A stretch of 64,000 bases of DNA from Paenibacillus dendrobii (GTDB taxonomy: Bacteria; Bacillota; Bacilli; Paenibacillales; Paenibacillaceae): contig NZ_WUBI01000001.1 of assembly GCF_009807035.1 (NCBI RefSeq), positions 1,488,001 to 1,552,000 on the forward strand, read 5' to 3'. The notes beneath the pieces were generated by a model. That model was not told the origin of the DNA, did no database searches, and saw nothing but the letters and a program-made list of their open reading frames with translations. Shown piece after piece: positions 42,050 to 51,301 of the stretch. Made by a program: the position numbers and the translations under genes. Position 1 is the first letter of the stretch. Every line of letters begins with the position of its first letter.

Positions 42050-42550
42050 TTAGAATATTCTAAGTCTTGTTTTCTCCTGAAGCATTTGCCGCCCCAGGCC
42101 TCGGTCAATATAATTCGCCGACACCTGCTGGATGCCAAGCTCCTTTGCCCAAATCGACAGTTGACCGATATGATGGATTTCATGGGCAATTACATGCCGG
42201 AGCACTTCTCCGTATATTAACGGTTCCGGATGCCAAGACACTTGGACTTCGGTATATACTTTATCCGCATCAGCCTTTGAGAGAATATCAGTAACCTGTT
42301 TGCGGCATGCATCCGACAGATCCTTGACCGAATCGAGGGTTGGATAGTCTTCGAAACGTGGTTCCCAATCCTCCAGGCCATCTATCGCCCGAATCCAACT
42401 TAACTCAACGTCCACGATATGAAAAAATGTCCTAAGAATGGTTCCGACACCACCCGTTCTTTCCTTCACAAGCTCTTCTGTCGCCAGTAGTCGGTACTCA
42501 TCAAACCATTGGTCCCGCACCTGCCAGTTATACTCAAACCAGCTTTTCAT
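42050..42550 (-). CDS. DinB-family protein
   Basis: The 166-residue four-helix-bundle protein has the DinB metal histidines: one in FFHIVDVELSWIRAI (about H44) and two in HVIAHEIHHIGQLSIW near residues 128-133. Family members are thiol-dependent transferases or are uncharacterised damage-inducible proteins. It differs from the YfiT-like protein at 17149. The ATG follows AGGAGTAAC. The neighbouring GNAT gene follows closely. Function beyond the fold is not assigned. Confidence 0.88.
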   Translation of the reverse strand: MKSWFEYNWQVRDQWFDEYRLLATEELVKERTGGVGTILRTFFHIVDVELSWIRAIDGLEDWEPRFEDYPTLDSVKDLSDACRKQVTDILSKADADKVYTEVQVSWHPEPLIYGEVLRHVIAHEIHHIGQLSIWAKELGIQQVSANYIDRGLGRQMLQEKTRLRIF

Positions 42551-42864
42551 TAGGTTACTCCTCCTTGCATGAGCTCAGCCGAAGTCAAATGGATCGAATT
42601 TCGTTTTTGCCATGTCAGGACTTACCTCTACCGATCATTCTATGCAGAATAATCGAAGCATTCCCTCCGTCAAATCTCCATTTCATGCCGGTTATCCATC
42701 ACGATTTTCATCTTGGGTTATGGCTCAATCTGCTACAGCTCATTATGTATTTTTCTTACCCCGTGCCTTCAGGGAATCATTTACAAATCACAGTATAACA
42801 TGGATGAACTCTACCGAGTCACGCAAAAAAAGCCGGGTGAATGATCACCCGGCCTTCCCGTGAT
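42551..42864. other. Intergenic region between DinB-family and surface protein genes
   Basis: About 314 bp with no credible gene. It holds the terminator at 42824-42853. The DinB-family promoter should lie near 42560-42620 on the minus strand, but no strong -35/-10 pair is visible. Confidence 0.5.
42824..42853 (-). terminator. Terminator of the surface protein gene
   Basis: On the minus strand GCCGGGTGA and TCACCCGGC pair around a 4-base loop and are followed by seven or eight T. Confidence 0.9.
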
Positions 42865-45800
42865 TTAACTGTGGATCAGATTGTATATCATTTTGGCTAA
42901 TTCCGCCCGGGTCACTTTCCCCTTCGGATCAAATTCGAGGTTGCCCTTGCCGTTCATCAGACCCAGCTTGTTTACCCGGTCTACGGCTTCTGTGGCCCAT
43001 GCGGATACATGGTTCATATCCTTAAAGTCTGCATTCGCGGAGCCTGTACGTTCTTTACCATATAAATAATCGCTGACTTTCATCAGGATGACGGCAGCTT
43101 CCTCGCGGCTGATCGACTCCTGTGGACGGAACTTCCCATCGCTGCCTTGAATAATGCCAAGTTTGGACGCTTGCGACACGGCAGCGGAATAATATGCTTC
43201 TGAAGGCACATCGTTAAATACCTGGCTTGCCGCGGACAAATCCACACCAGCCGCTCTCATGGCTAAGGTAATGAAGTCGGCGCGGGTTACATTTTGCGTT
43301 GGTCCAAAATGGTCTTCGTCCAGTCCTTGGATGACATGCATGGCGGTTAACTTCGCAATATATTCCTCTGCCCATGAGCCCTTAACATCCTTGAACTGTT
43401 TGCGATATTCAAGTAAAGCATAGGTACCGGGCTGATCGGCCATGAAGGTCAAGTTGTCGCTGCTTAAGCTTCCGCCTCGGTAGATCGGTTTCAGGCCTTG
43501 CAGCAGATAGATCCCGGCATATCCTTCATGGAACTGTTTTAGCTGATCGGAGGTTAGGCTTCTCTGCACGGTCACCGGTCCACCGAATGACGTCACTTCC
43601 GTCTCGACCTGACCTTTGATCTTGGTCATTCGCAGCGAAACCACCAAGCCTGCATGCGTATACTCCTTCGCAGCCCCGATACTGCTGCTGACTTGTTGTT
43701 GAACCCTCTCATTCATAGAGGTATCAATCCGAAGCAGCAGCTGATCCACATCCTCAAGATGATCCGGCAAGGAAGCTGCAGGCAGCGTTACCGTCATGCC
43801 CGGCGCCGAGATAATGAGTGACAACTGACTCTCCTTGGCTTTTCTCACCGCATCTGCAGGGAGGTAAACCGCGGAATCTGGGCCCGGATTTTCCTTACTT
43901 GTTAATTCCATCACTACTTTTCCATTGCTTGTACCTTGGATGGCACTCTCCATAGCTTTAGCGTCAGCATGATAAGCACCGTCTGCCGCGAGTTCCAGAG
44001 TCAATTGTCCGTTCCCGGCTTCAGGAGCAGGCTTAGACGGCACGCTTGGCGTTCCTGAACCCGATGTTCCACCGCCTGTGCTTCCTCCACCCACCGGAGG
44101 CTGCACTTCACCAGTGTCCTTGCCTGTATAAAAGCCCCAAATATCGGATAGCACGCTGCCGCTATGATCATCCTCGGCTTTGACGTACCATTGATCATAG
44201 CTGTTTGGAGCCAATCCTTTCCATGCCACAGTAGCCTCCGCTCCGCTCTTCACGCCGGATTGCATTCCGATTTGCTGATCGGTGTAGACCTTGACTCCAA
44301 TATAATCCGTAGCCACCCGCTTGGTCGTAGGGGCAAGTCCGAGATCCAGACTGAATTCATCTTTGCCCGCTTCCGTTTGCGGGTCATAGAAGTTGTAATC
44401 GTCCAAATAAGGCGAATAGGTTTTGATATGCAGCTTGTTGTTTTTCATATCGAATTGCATCAGACGGATATAACCAAGCCCGCCTTCAGGCGCACCTTGA
44501 TAATCGGCCAGCATTTGATATACATTGCGGTCAGGAATGCCATCACCGTTATCATCCAGTTGGTCTACCTTCAGTTCGGCATCATGATAGTGTCCTGACA
44601 AAGCGGCAATAACGTTTTTATTAGGCTTGATGACCTTGTCGAAGATCTGATCGGCAATCGGCGCCCGATTATTCGATACGAGCAAATATTCGTGCAGACA
44701 GAGAATGGCTTTACGTTCGGGATATTTAGCCACGATCTCGTTCATCCAGTCAATTTCCTTATCGCCGAGTCCCCAACCCATATAAACGATCACAAAATCG
44801 TTGCCGTTCGACGAAACCAGGTCATAATGTCCGCGGTTATCATCGTACGAACCGCCAAACACCTGATTGTTCTTAAAGCGATCCTCGCCGAAATACTCCT
44901 TGAATTTGGTATAATCGTTGTTCTGGTGATCGACATCATGGTTACCAGCGAGCACACCATAAGGGATATTGGCATTCTCCAGAACTTTCATGTCCTTATC
45001 AGCTTCCTGCCACTGATATTCCTGGTAGGATTTGTCCACCACATCTCCCGTATGGATGACATACTTGATGTTCATCTTTTCCTTCTGTTCCACGACCCAG
45101 TTCACGATTTTTTGATAGATCTGAGGATAACTTTGGGAGTAGTACTGGGTATCAGACATCCAGATAAAAGAGAAATCATACGGGTCCTGCGATTCCGGTG
45201 TAGGCTTGTAGCCGGAGTCAGCTGCCTGAACCGCGATCTCGTCCTGTACCATCACGTCGATCGTTTGGCCGTTGGCATATTCGCCTGCTTGAACCACCGC
45301 ATTCAAACCGAAATCGTCCGCTCCCGCAATGACATGATCCAATTGCACCCATTTCTTCTGCGCTGGGCTCCAGGCATACAAGCTGACTTTGCGGCCTTCG
45401 AGCGACTTGCCCTTCCAATTGATTTCTACACGGTCCGTGCTCTTCACAGACGGATCAAGCTTTACCTCAAAGCGTTGGTAAGGGAACTGCTCTACGGAAT
45501 CATTCACCAGATATTTACCGTCTTCAGCACTGATTTTCTGGTAATCCTCTTGACTGAGGGCTTGTTCTCCTGAGGGAGCCATTTCTTTAGGCGGCTCCGT
45601 TACCGATGTGTTGGTATAACCGGTAAAGTCTTCCGCTCGGTTTCCATCGTATTTATATCCTTTGTAGAACGTCACTTTCATTGGATCCTCAGTCGGATCT
45701 TGTACCTTCACGGTTAGATTCGCGTTCGTCCCGACATTCGTTTGCCCTTGCTTCGGTCCGATTAACTCCGGAAGAAGAGGATTCTCATCGGGTACCTTGA

Positions 45801-48800
45801 AGCTGACGGTCTTTTCGGAAATGTTACCGGCTTTGTCCGCGGCTTGGATATACAGCTTATGAATTCCTCCGGCCATCTGACCTGATGAGGTCTTATAAGG
45901 AAGTTCAATCGGCTTGTCATCCAACTTCACCGTGATTTTATCGACACCGGCATATGCATCCTGAATATCCGCATCCACCACGATTTCTCCCCGGTATTCT
46001 TTGCCTTCCTCCATGGTAGGCTTAATCACTGGTGCCGTATTATCAACGATGACATTTGCGGTTACTGCCTGGGTACCGTCGTCTACGGTGATCTGATGCG
46101 GGCCGTCCTCTACGGAAGTCGTATCCCAGTTATAGGTTTTGGCTTTCAAGTGTTCCGGTTTCAATGCAAAATGAAAGCCAATGGATTCGCTTTTGCCCTC
46201 GGAATCGCCCATTTTAATTTGCTTTTCTTTCTCGGCATAAGCAGGGTCCCAAATTTCGGTACCGTCCGCGAGCAGCAATCTTACGTTTTTAACTTCGAAG
46301 TCATCTTTATTTTCTTCCGGTCGCTTATCGAAAGGCGATGTTTTAGAGCCAGCCCGGATATAGATGACATTATCCCCTTGGGCCAGTTGTTCTGCACGGA
46401 TTGGAAAAGATAGCGTTGTATAGGACGTAATCGGATCCATAAAGGTATACAATATCGTCTTGTCTTCCAGCGCCGGATCTCCCATCGTGACGGCATTTTT
46501 GAAATAATAGTCCACGTTGACGGCATCGAAAACGAAGTAGGCATCGTTCTCAAGCCCGGATGTAGTCATACCGCCCGGCAGCTTTTTCCCGTCCAGGCTG
46601 AGAGTCACTCCTGCCATGCCGGATGATTCCGATGTTCCTTTAATGATATGAGTACCCTTCAGGATTTCCTCATCCTTAACATTCAGGCGCAGCGGGGCAT
46701 CACTCAAGCCTCCCGTAACAGCAACTTTAACAGGATCGGACACCGTTTCGTTAACGCCGTCGGAAACCACAAAGTAGTACTCCACGTATTTACGCCCGAT
46801 CAGTTCCGCCGCTGACAGTTTGTAATGGTACATCATGTCGTTAAAATCTTCTGTCAAGCGGTGACCCGTGTATTCCGTCTGCTTGTCCGAGCGAACATAC
46901 ACCTCAACCGAAGTGACTTCATGATCATCCTTGGCGTCCGCTTTCAGCTCAAGGCCCTTGGATTGATCCACTTCGGTTATCCCCGTCGCATCCTGAATGG
47001 TAGGTGGCACGGTGTCCGCAGCCACATGAACCGGCTCCGCAGGCACCTGCGTCTTTGCGACTGCACCAGGCGTTGGTGCTTCGGTACCGGAGCTGGCTTT
47101 AATCATCATATTGCCGCCATTGACCGGATAGCTGTAAAGAATGGATTTATCCTCGCTCGTCTCATCGCTTTTCGAGCTGCCCTCGTATAATTGATCCGCA
47201 TCGTAATAAGCACCGGATATCTCTTTGCCCGTATTCGTTTTGATGACGACTGCGCGTCTGCCGGAATTGGCCATCCCGTCGCTTTGAATCGTCTGCAGAG
47301 TTGTACCTGGAACAAGGTTCGTCTTATAAAACTGGTTAAAATCGTTATCTGTATATGCCGAGTTAGCGGTATTCTTAATCCAGAATACAGCGGACTGCTT
47401 GGAAGGAATGATGAAATCCTTTTTCACAGACGGCCATTCAACATCCGCGGAAGGGCCTTTGTCCGGATAACGGTAAAAGAGCTTGTAATTTTTGAAGTTT
47501 ACCGGCTGATCCGAATTGTTATACACTTCGATAAATTCGTAGGCATCTGTCGAAGAGCCTTGGACATTCGTTGTATTGGGAACCAATTCGGTTACGAGCA
47601 GTACGGGTGCCTTGGACGAATCGAAGGGAGCCATATTCACCTGGGAGGTATACGGCTTGTCCAGATTGCCCGCTTGAATCCGATATTGCAGAGTAGGCTC
47701 CGTAAGAGCCGCTGCCGGGATCGTTGCCGAGTAATCTCCCGTATTCCCCGGATCACTCATCGGGATGACTGTGTATCTAGATTGTGCCGGTGTCTTATAT
47801 AGCAGCTTGACCGCTGCTTTTGAGCCATCCGCGTTGGTTCCTGGATTAATGACATGGGCTTTAATCTCAAGATCCTTGACATCCACAGCCGCCTGCGGGG
47901 TATGGCTGATTTCAGTTTGTTGTCCGCCTTCCACAACCGGAGGCACGATCTGGTCAGGATCTATGGTTCCTGGTGTTGCGGGCAGCTTCCCGGAAGAATC
48001 CATTACGCTCATCACATAGCTTCCGGCAACGGGATGCTTGAAGAAAATACCCATATTCACTTTGACATGAGCAGGTTCATACGATGCCGATACGACTGGT
48101 TCTCCGCTCTTCGACTTAATCATCAGCGTTCTGGCGCTGCCGTTGGCCATACCGCCCCCGCCCTTGATGCGAAACAGGTTAATGCCTTCGGTCAAATGAG
48201 TCCCATAGTTCTGGTTGAAGCTCTCCGCTGTTTCCTGGTTGTTACTGTCGTTCATAATCCAAAATACGATAGATTGTCTTGCCGGAATCATGATATTCGA
48301 TCCCGCTTCGGGAGACCATGTATCCTTATTATTGTAGAAGAAGGTATAGTCCTTAAAATTCACATCCAAATCGGTGTTATTGTATACCTCCACGAATTCA
48401 TAGGCATCCGTTTTCGTTCCGGGCAGATCTGTTGTGTCCGGCACCATCTCGGTAATCAGCAGTGCAGGAGCCGTAGACTGGGCGGACAAGGCTTGCGGCA
48501 CATCTCCCTGAATCTTCGCCGAATATCGCTCCGATTGAATGACTGTACCTTCCGCATCCATGATCTCGATCGAGTAATCCAGTTCCCGGCCGGTTAGCGC
48601 TTCACCCGGTATGTCTCCTGTATATGTATCGGCGGCTTGCTGTCCCGCGGGCTTCAATGGAACCGCCGGAAATTCCTTCCCATCCACCATGTAACGAATT
48701 TGCCCGCTCCACGTCTCATCGATGCCATACACGCTCGCTGTTACCGTATAATTCCGTTGTTCGGGAATCCATGCAGCCGGTGTATGCAGAAGACGGATAC

Positions 48801-48969
48801 CTCCCTGTTCGCTGCCTAAAACTCCTATTCCGTTCTCGGCCGAAGATCCTGTTTGAACCGGCTCTGCGTGAACCGAATTGATGAGCAAAGAAGGCGTACC
48901 TCCTGTCAGCATCATGCTGCTAAGCATAACGATGGAGACATTCCGTTTGATCTTGTTTTTCCTGTTCAA
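42865..48969 (-). CDS. Large S-layer-anchored surface protein with lamin-tail and metallophosphoesterase domains
   Basis: The 2034-residue protein has a signal sequence (1-35, ending VHA). An N-terminal beta domain is followed by two lamin-tail-like domains (about 165-310 and 455-600, each with TDAYEFxEVYNN), then Ig-like stretches (650-1060). A calcineurin-type phosphoesterase comes at about 1265-1500, with SDTQYY, TGDVVD (D1309), GNHD (N1343, H1344), CLHEY (H1426) and GHYHD (H1460, H1462). A Gly/Ser linker (1627-1645) and three SLH repeats (about 1855-2034) finish it. It should be exported and held in the cell wall, and probably hydrolyses a phosphodiester or nucleotide outside the cell. 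The start is TTG at 48969; the nearby ATG is directly followed by a stop. Confidence 0.9.
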   Translation of the reverse strand: MNRKNKIKRNVSIVMLSSMMLTGGTPSLLINSVHAEPVQTGSSAENGIGVLGSEQGGIRLLHTPAAWIPEQRNYTVTASVYGIDETWSGQIRYMVDGKEFPAVPLKPAGQQAADTYTGDIPGEALTGRELDYSIEIMDAEGTVIQSERYSAKIQGDVPQALSAQSTAPALLITEMVPDTTDLPGTKTDAYEFVEVYNNTDLDVNFKDYTFFYNNKDTWSPEAGSNIMIPARQSIVFWIMNDSNNQETAESFNQNYGTHLTEGINLFRIKGGGGMANGSARTLMIKSKSGEPVVSASYEPAHVKVNMGIFFKHPVAGSYVMSVMDSSGKLPATPGTIDPDQIVPPVVEGGQQTEISHTPQAAVDVKDLEIKAHVINPGTNADGSKAAVKLLYKTPAQSRYTVIPMSDPGNTGDYSATIPAAALTEPTLQYRIQAGNLDKPYTSQVNMAPFDSSKAPVLLVTELVPNTTNVQGSSTDAYEFIEVYNNSDQPVNFKNYKLFYRYPDKGPSADVEWPSVKKDFIIPSKQSAVFWIKNTANSAYTDNDFNQFYKTNLVPGTTLQTIQSDGMANSGRRAVVIKTNTGKEISGAYYDADQLYEGSSKSDETSEDKSILYSYPVNGGNMMIKASSGTEAPTPGAVAKTQVPAEPVHVAADTVPPTIQDATGITEVDQSKGLELKADAKDDHEVTSVEVYVRSDKQTEYTGHRLTEDFNDMMYHYKLSAAELIGRKYVEYYFVVSDGVNETVSDPVKVAVTGGLSDAPLRLNVKDEEILKGTHIIKGTSESSGMAGVTLSLDGKKLPGGMTTSGLENDAYFVFDAVNVDYYFKNAVTMGDPALEDKTILYTFMDPITSYTTLSFPIRAEQLAQGDNVIYIRAGSKTSPFDKRPEENKDDFEVKNVRLLLADGTEIWDPAYAEKEKQIKMGDSEGKSESIGFHFALKPEHLKAKTYNWDTTSVEDGPHQITVDDGTQAVTANVIVDNTAPVIKPTMEEGKEYRGEIVVDADIQDAYAGVDKITVKLDDKPIELPYKTSSGQMAGGIHKLYIQAADKAGNISEKTVSFKVPDENPLLPELIGPKQGQTNVGTNANLTVKVQDPTEDPMKVTFYKGYKYDGNRAEDFTGYTNTSVTEPPKEMAPSGEQALSQEDYQKISAEDGKYLVNDSVEQFPYQRFEVKLDPSVKSTDRVEINWKGKSLEGRKVSLYAWSPAQKKWVQLDHVIAGADDFGLNAVVQAGEYANGQTIDVMVQDEIAVQAADSGYKPTPESQDPYDFSFIWMSDTQYYSQSYPQIYQKIVNWVVEQKEKMNIKYVIHTGDVVDKSYQEYQWQEADKDMKVLENANIPYGVLAGNHDVDHQNNDYTKFKEYFGEDRFKNNQVFGGSYDDNRGHYDLVSSNGNDFVIVYMGWGLGDKEIDWMNEIVAKYPERKAILCLHEYLLVSNNRAPIADQIFDKVIKPNKNVIAALSGHYHDAELKVDQLDDNGDGIPDRNVYQMLADYQGAPEGGLGYIRLMQFDMKNNKLHIKTYSPYLDDYNFYDPQTEAGKDEFSLDLGLAPTTKRVATDYIGVKVYTDQQIGMQSGVKSGAEATVAWKGLAPNSYDQWYVKAEDDHSGSVLSDIWGFYTGKDTGEVQPPVGGGSTGGGTSGSGTPSVPSKPAPEAGNGQLTLELAADGAYHADAKAMESAIQGTSNGKVVMELTSKENPGPDSAVYLPADAVRKAKESQLSLIISAPGMTVTLPAASLPDHLEDVDQLLLRIDTSMNERVQQQVSSSIGAAKEYTHAGLVVSLRMTKIKGQVETEVTSFGGPVTVQRSLTSDQLKQFHEGYAGIYLLQGLKPIYRGGSLSSDNLTFMADQPGTYALLEYRKQFKDVKGSWAEEYIAKLTAMHVIQGLDEDHFGPTQNVTRADFITLAMRAAGVDLSAASQVFNDVPSEAYYSAAVSQASKLGIIQGSDGKFRPQESISREEAAVILMKVSDYLYGKERTGSANADFKDMNHVSAWATEAVDRVNKLGLMNGKGNLEFDPKGKVTRAELAKMIYNLIHS

Positions 48970-49123
48970 TGCTGCTTACATCTCCTTTACAATTGGCATT
49001 AGAATGAAACATTGCATTTCCATTGTATAAAGGATGTATTTGCTGAATATTATTGCAACGTAAACGGATAGTTAATATCATTAATATTGTTAATTGATAA
49101 ATAACCGGATGAATAACGAATCT

Positions 49124-49159
49124 CAAAAAAAGAGACAGTTATCATCAAAGATAACTGTC
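49124..49159 (-). terminator. Terminator of the FMN-binding protein gene
   Basis: On the minus strand GACAGTTATC and GATAACTGTC pair around TTTGAT, followed by TCTTTTTTTGAG. Confidence 0.85.
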
Positions 49160-49176
49160 AAGAGGATGATTGATCA

Positions 49177-49806
49177 TTAATAAAGTCTCTTCTCATAGCT
49201 TTCCGTGAGCGATGCCTGAACCTCGCTCCTGGATACACGAAGCCTTCCTGCATGTGCTGCAATCATGGAGGCTGGATCGGGCAACGTTTCCTTGGAAGGC
49301 CAGGTATCCGGCTGCCACAGTTTGGATCTTTTAAAAGCTTTGGCGCAATGGATATAGCACTCCTCCACTTCAACGCCAATGCCAGCAGAAGGCACTTTCC
49401 CCTGGGCCGACATGTGCTCCATCACATCCCGGTCACGGATAATGTATCCCTTGCCGTTGATTCGAAGCGTTTCTTCCAATCCCGGAATGATAAAAATCAA
49501 CCCGATATGCGGATTGATTAGCAAATTCCGGAGTGAATCATACCGCCTATTGCCGGGACGCTCCGGAAGTACGAGATGCTGATCATCCAGTATGTAAGCA
49601 AAGCCTGGCGAATCTCCCCGCGGCGAACAGTCGCATGTTCCGCCTGTTCCGCTTGTTGAGATAAAAACCAGCGGTGACTGGGCGATAAACCCGCGGCAAT
49701 GTTCATCCAGGCTGGCAATTACCTTATGCCTTGCCAAATCGCCCGGTTTGCCTGCAAGCTGTTCCAATTCCTCTTCTGACTGCAGAATATCCTGAAATTT
49801 CCCCAT
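49177..49806 (-). CDS. Pyridoxamine 5'-phosphate oxidase-family FMN-binding protein
   Basis: The ATG at 49806 (after GGAGGTGG) gives 209 residues. The split-barrel fold is recognisable from FISTSGTGGTCDCSPRGD, VLPERPGNRRYDSLRN and GLIFIIPGLEETLRINGKG, as in the PPOX class whose members use FMN or F420-like cofactors. It is probably a cytoplasmic oxidoreductase of unknown substrate. The C-terminal part, with CYIHCAKAFKRSKLW, is characteristic of this subfamily. It lies directly downstream of the MerR-type gene on the same strand, separated by that gene's terminator. Confidence 0.85.
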   Translation of the reverse strand: MGKFQDILQSEEELEQLAGKPGDLARHKVIASLDEHCRGFIAQSPLVFISTSGTGGTCDCSPRGDSPGFAYILDDQHLVLPERPGNRRYDSLRNLLINPHIGLIFIIPGLEETLRINGKGYIIRDRDVMEHMSAQGKVPSAGIGVEVEECYIHCAKAFKRSKLWQPDTWPSKETLPDPASMIAAHAGRLRVSRSEVQASLTESYEKRLY

Positions 49807-49846
49807 ATGGAATCCACCTCCGCTCTTATTATAAAAGTTTAATGGC

Positions 49847-49892
49847 AAAAAAACAGCCGCATTCTCCCTCCGGAAAGGGAAGCGGCTGTTCT
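49847..49892 (-). terminator. Terminator of the MerR-family gene
   Basis: On the minus strand ACAGCCGC and GCGGCTGT pair with an inner CCCTTTCCGGAGGG stem and are followed by TTTTTTTGCC. Confidence 0.88.
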
Positions 49893-49905
49893 TTTGCACG
49901 AAGCA

Positions 49906-50646
49906 TCAATTTTGGTGACGATCTGCATATTCAGCCATAGCGTCACGCATGAACGCGGCCAAGCCTTCTCCAAATTGATCGATATTCCGGGTAAAACGTT
50001 CATCATCAACGTACATTTGTCCAAGCCCTTTAAAAGCTTCAGGCGAATATTTCCCCATCCGGTTCAGGAACTGGTACCATTCACCAATCGCTCGTTGAGC
50101 TTCATCAGAAACAGGTGATTGATGACACATTGCTGCAAGTCTCCGGTAAATGGCGTTCATTTCTTCGCCCATTTGTCCTTGTTCTTTCTTGGACAGCTTA
50201 TTGAATCTGTCATTGGATTCGTCTACTGTCTTGTCGCCCCAGCGCTCCCTTGCTTCCTGCTCATACGGATTGCTGCTAAAATCAAAGCCTGCAAATTTTT
50301 CCTGATTCGTCATCCTGATCTCTCCTTTATCATGCTTCATCGTCTTCTCCAAGGTATCGATCATCCGCTCCAGCCGGACGCGCTTTTCCTGCAGCAGCTT
50401 GTGGTGAAGCTCCATCGCTTCTCGCCGGTCAAAATCCGGACGGCTGATGATCTCCCGGATCTGCTTCAGAGGGAAATCCAGCTCCCTGAAGAATAAAATC
50501 TGTTGAAGCCGTTCCAGGTCCTCTTCCGAATAAACCCGGTAACCCGCTTCCGTTGTACCGCTCGGATGCAGCAAGCCGATTTCATCATAGTGATGAAGCG
50601 TGCGCACGCTGATCCCGGCAAGTGCCGCGACTTCCTTTACCATCAT
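49906..50646 (-). CDS. MerR-family regulator with TipAS-like C-terminal domain (Mta/TipA type)
   Basis: The 246-residue protein has a MerR helix-turn-helix at 1-70 (MVKEVAALAGISVRTLHHYDEIGLL), a long coiled-coil dimerisation helix (75-108) and a C-terminal alpha-helical TipAS-type antibiotic-binding domain (about 115-245). Related proteins such as Mta and TipAL bind hydrophobic drugs or thiopeptides and activate multidrug or their own promoters. The gene has a textbook MerR promoter with a 19-base spacer, so autoactivation is likely. No efflux pump is adjacent. ATG codons at 50646 and 50643 are both preceded by AAAGGAGGAG. Confidence 0.9.
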   Translation of the reverse strand: MMVKEVAALAGISVRTLHHYDEIGLLHPSGTTEAGYRVYSEEDLERLQQILFFRELDFPLKQIREIISRPDFDRREAMELHHKLLQEKRVRLERMIDTLEKTMKHDKGEIRMTNQEKFAGFDFSSNPYEQEARERWGDKTVDESNDRFNKLSKKEQGQMGEEMNAIYRRLAAMCHQSPVSDEAQRAIGEWYQFLNRMGKYSPEAFKGLGQMYVDDERFTRNIDQFGEGLAAFMRDAMAEYADRHQN

Positions 50647-50670
50647 GGATGCTCTCCTCCTTTCACCTTC

Positions 50671-50701
50671 ACTATAGAGAATGACGTAACGTGAGAGTCA
50701 A
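50671..50701 (-). promoter_or_regulatory. MerR-type promoter with 19-base spacer
   Basis: On the minus strand TTGACT (50696-50701), 19 bases, TATAGT (50671-50676). The spacer holds CTCACGTTACGTCATTCTC, close to the symmetric sites used by Mta/TipA-type activators. Confidence 0.85.
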
Positions 50702-50742
50702 CAGGCATTTTCATTTTCTCGAATCGATATTTTCTAAAATCA

Positions 50743-51075
50743 TCACGTCTTGTCGTCATTTTCGGACACGCGATTCAGGCTTGCTTCCCATTCCCTGTTT
50801 CTCTCTTGTTCTTCAGCCTTGTTCTCGGTGGCTTGATCCGTCAGCCAACGAACCATCTTCGGAAAATCTCCCAGAATAAAATAAACCAATCCGGCAATGA
50901 AAAACAACACACTTAAAGTAAGTAAAGGCGTGCCTGCTTCTTTCAATACCATATGATAATACACTGCATCCCATCCTTGTTGAGAAGAAATGAGTAACGC
51001 AGCCAAAATATACCTAATCGCAAACAGAAACGCACCTGTGGCAAGAAATACAGCCCCTACACCTCTTCGATTCAT
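50743..51075 (-). CDS. Hypothetical small membrane protein
   Basis: I chose the ATG at 51075 after TAGGAGGCG, giving 110 residues. Two hydrophobic segments are visible, at about 6-28 (GAVFLATGAFLFAIRYILAALLI) and 48-66, followed by a charged cytoplasmic tail rich in Glu, Asn and Arg. I do not recognise the family. It lies directly upstream of the MerR-type gene on the same strand but before that gene's own promoter. Confidence 0.65.
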   Translation of the reverse strand: MNRRGVGAVFLATGAFLFAIRYILAALLISSQQGWDAVYYHMVLKEAGTPLLTLSVLFFIAGLVYFILGDFPKMVRWLTDQATENKAEEQERNREWEASLNRVSENDDKT

Positions 51076-51301
51076 ATGATTACGCCTCCTATAAATTTTG
51101 ATCATTCGCTCATGCTAAAAACAATGATAAATGTATCTTAACGTCATGTAAGTTATTGATGTTACCCGAGTCCCCCGTTCTCTCTACCCTGATCTGCGCA
51201 TACAAGACCTTCTCTGTGATTTTATGTTCCGTACGTGATATCATAGAAATAAACCGCAATCTACATATGAATGACACTTTAAATAAGGGAGCTGAACGAA
51301 G

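Noticed and set aside
44692..45573. 293-codon plus-strand frame opposite the surface protein gene
   Set aside because: It is the antisense of the phosphoesterase region, whose motifs are clear on the minus strand.
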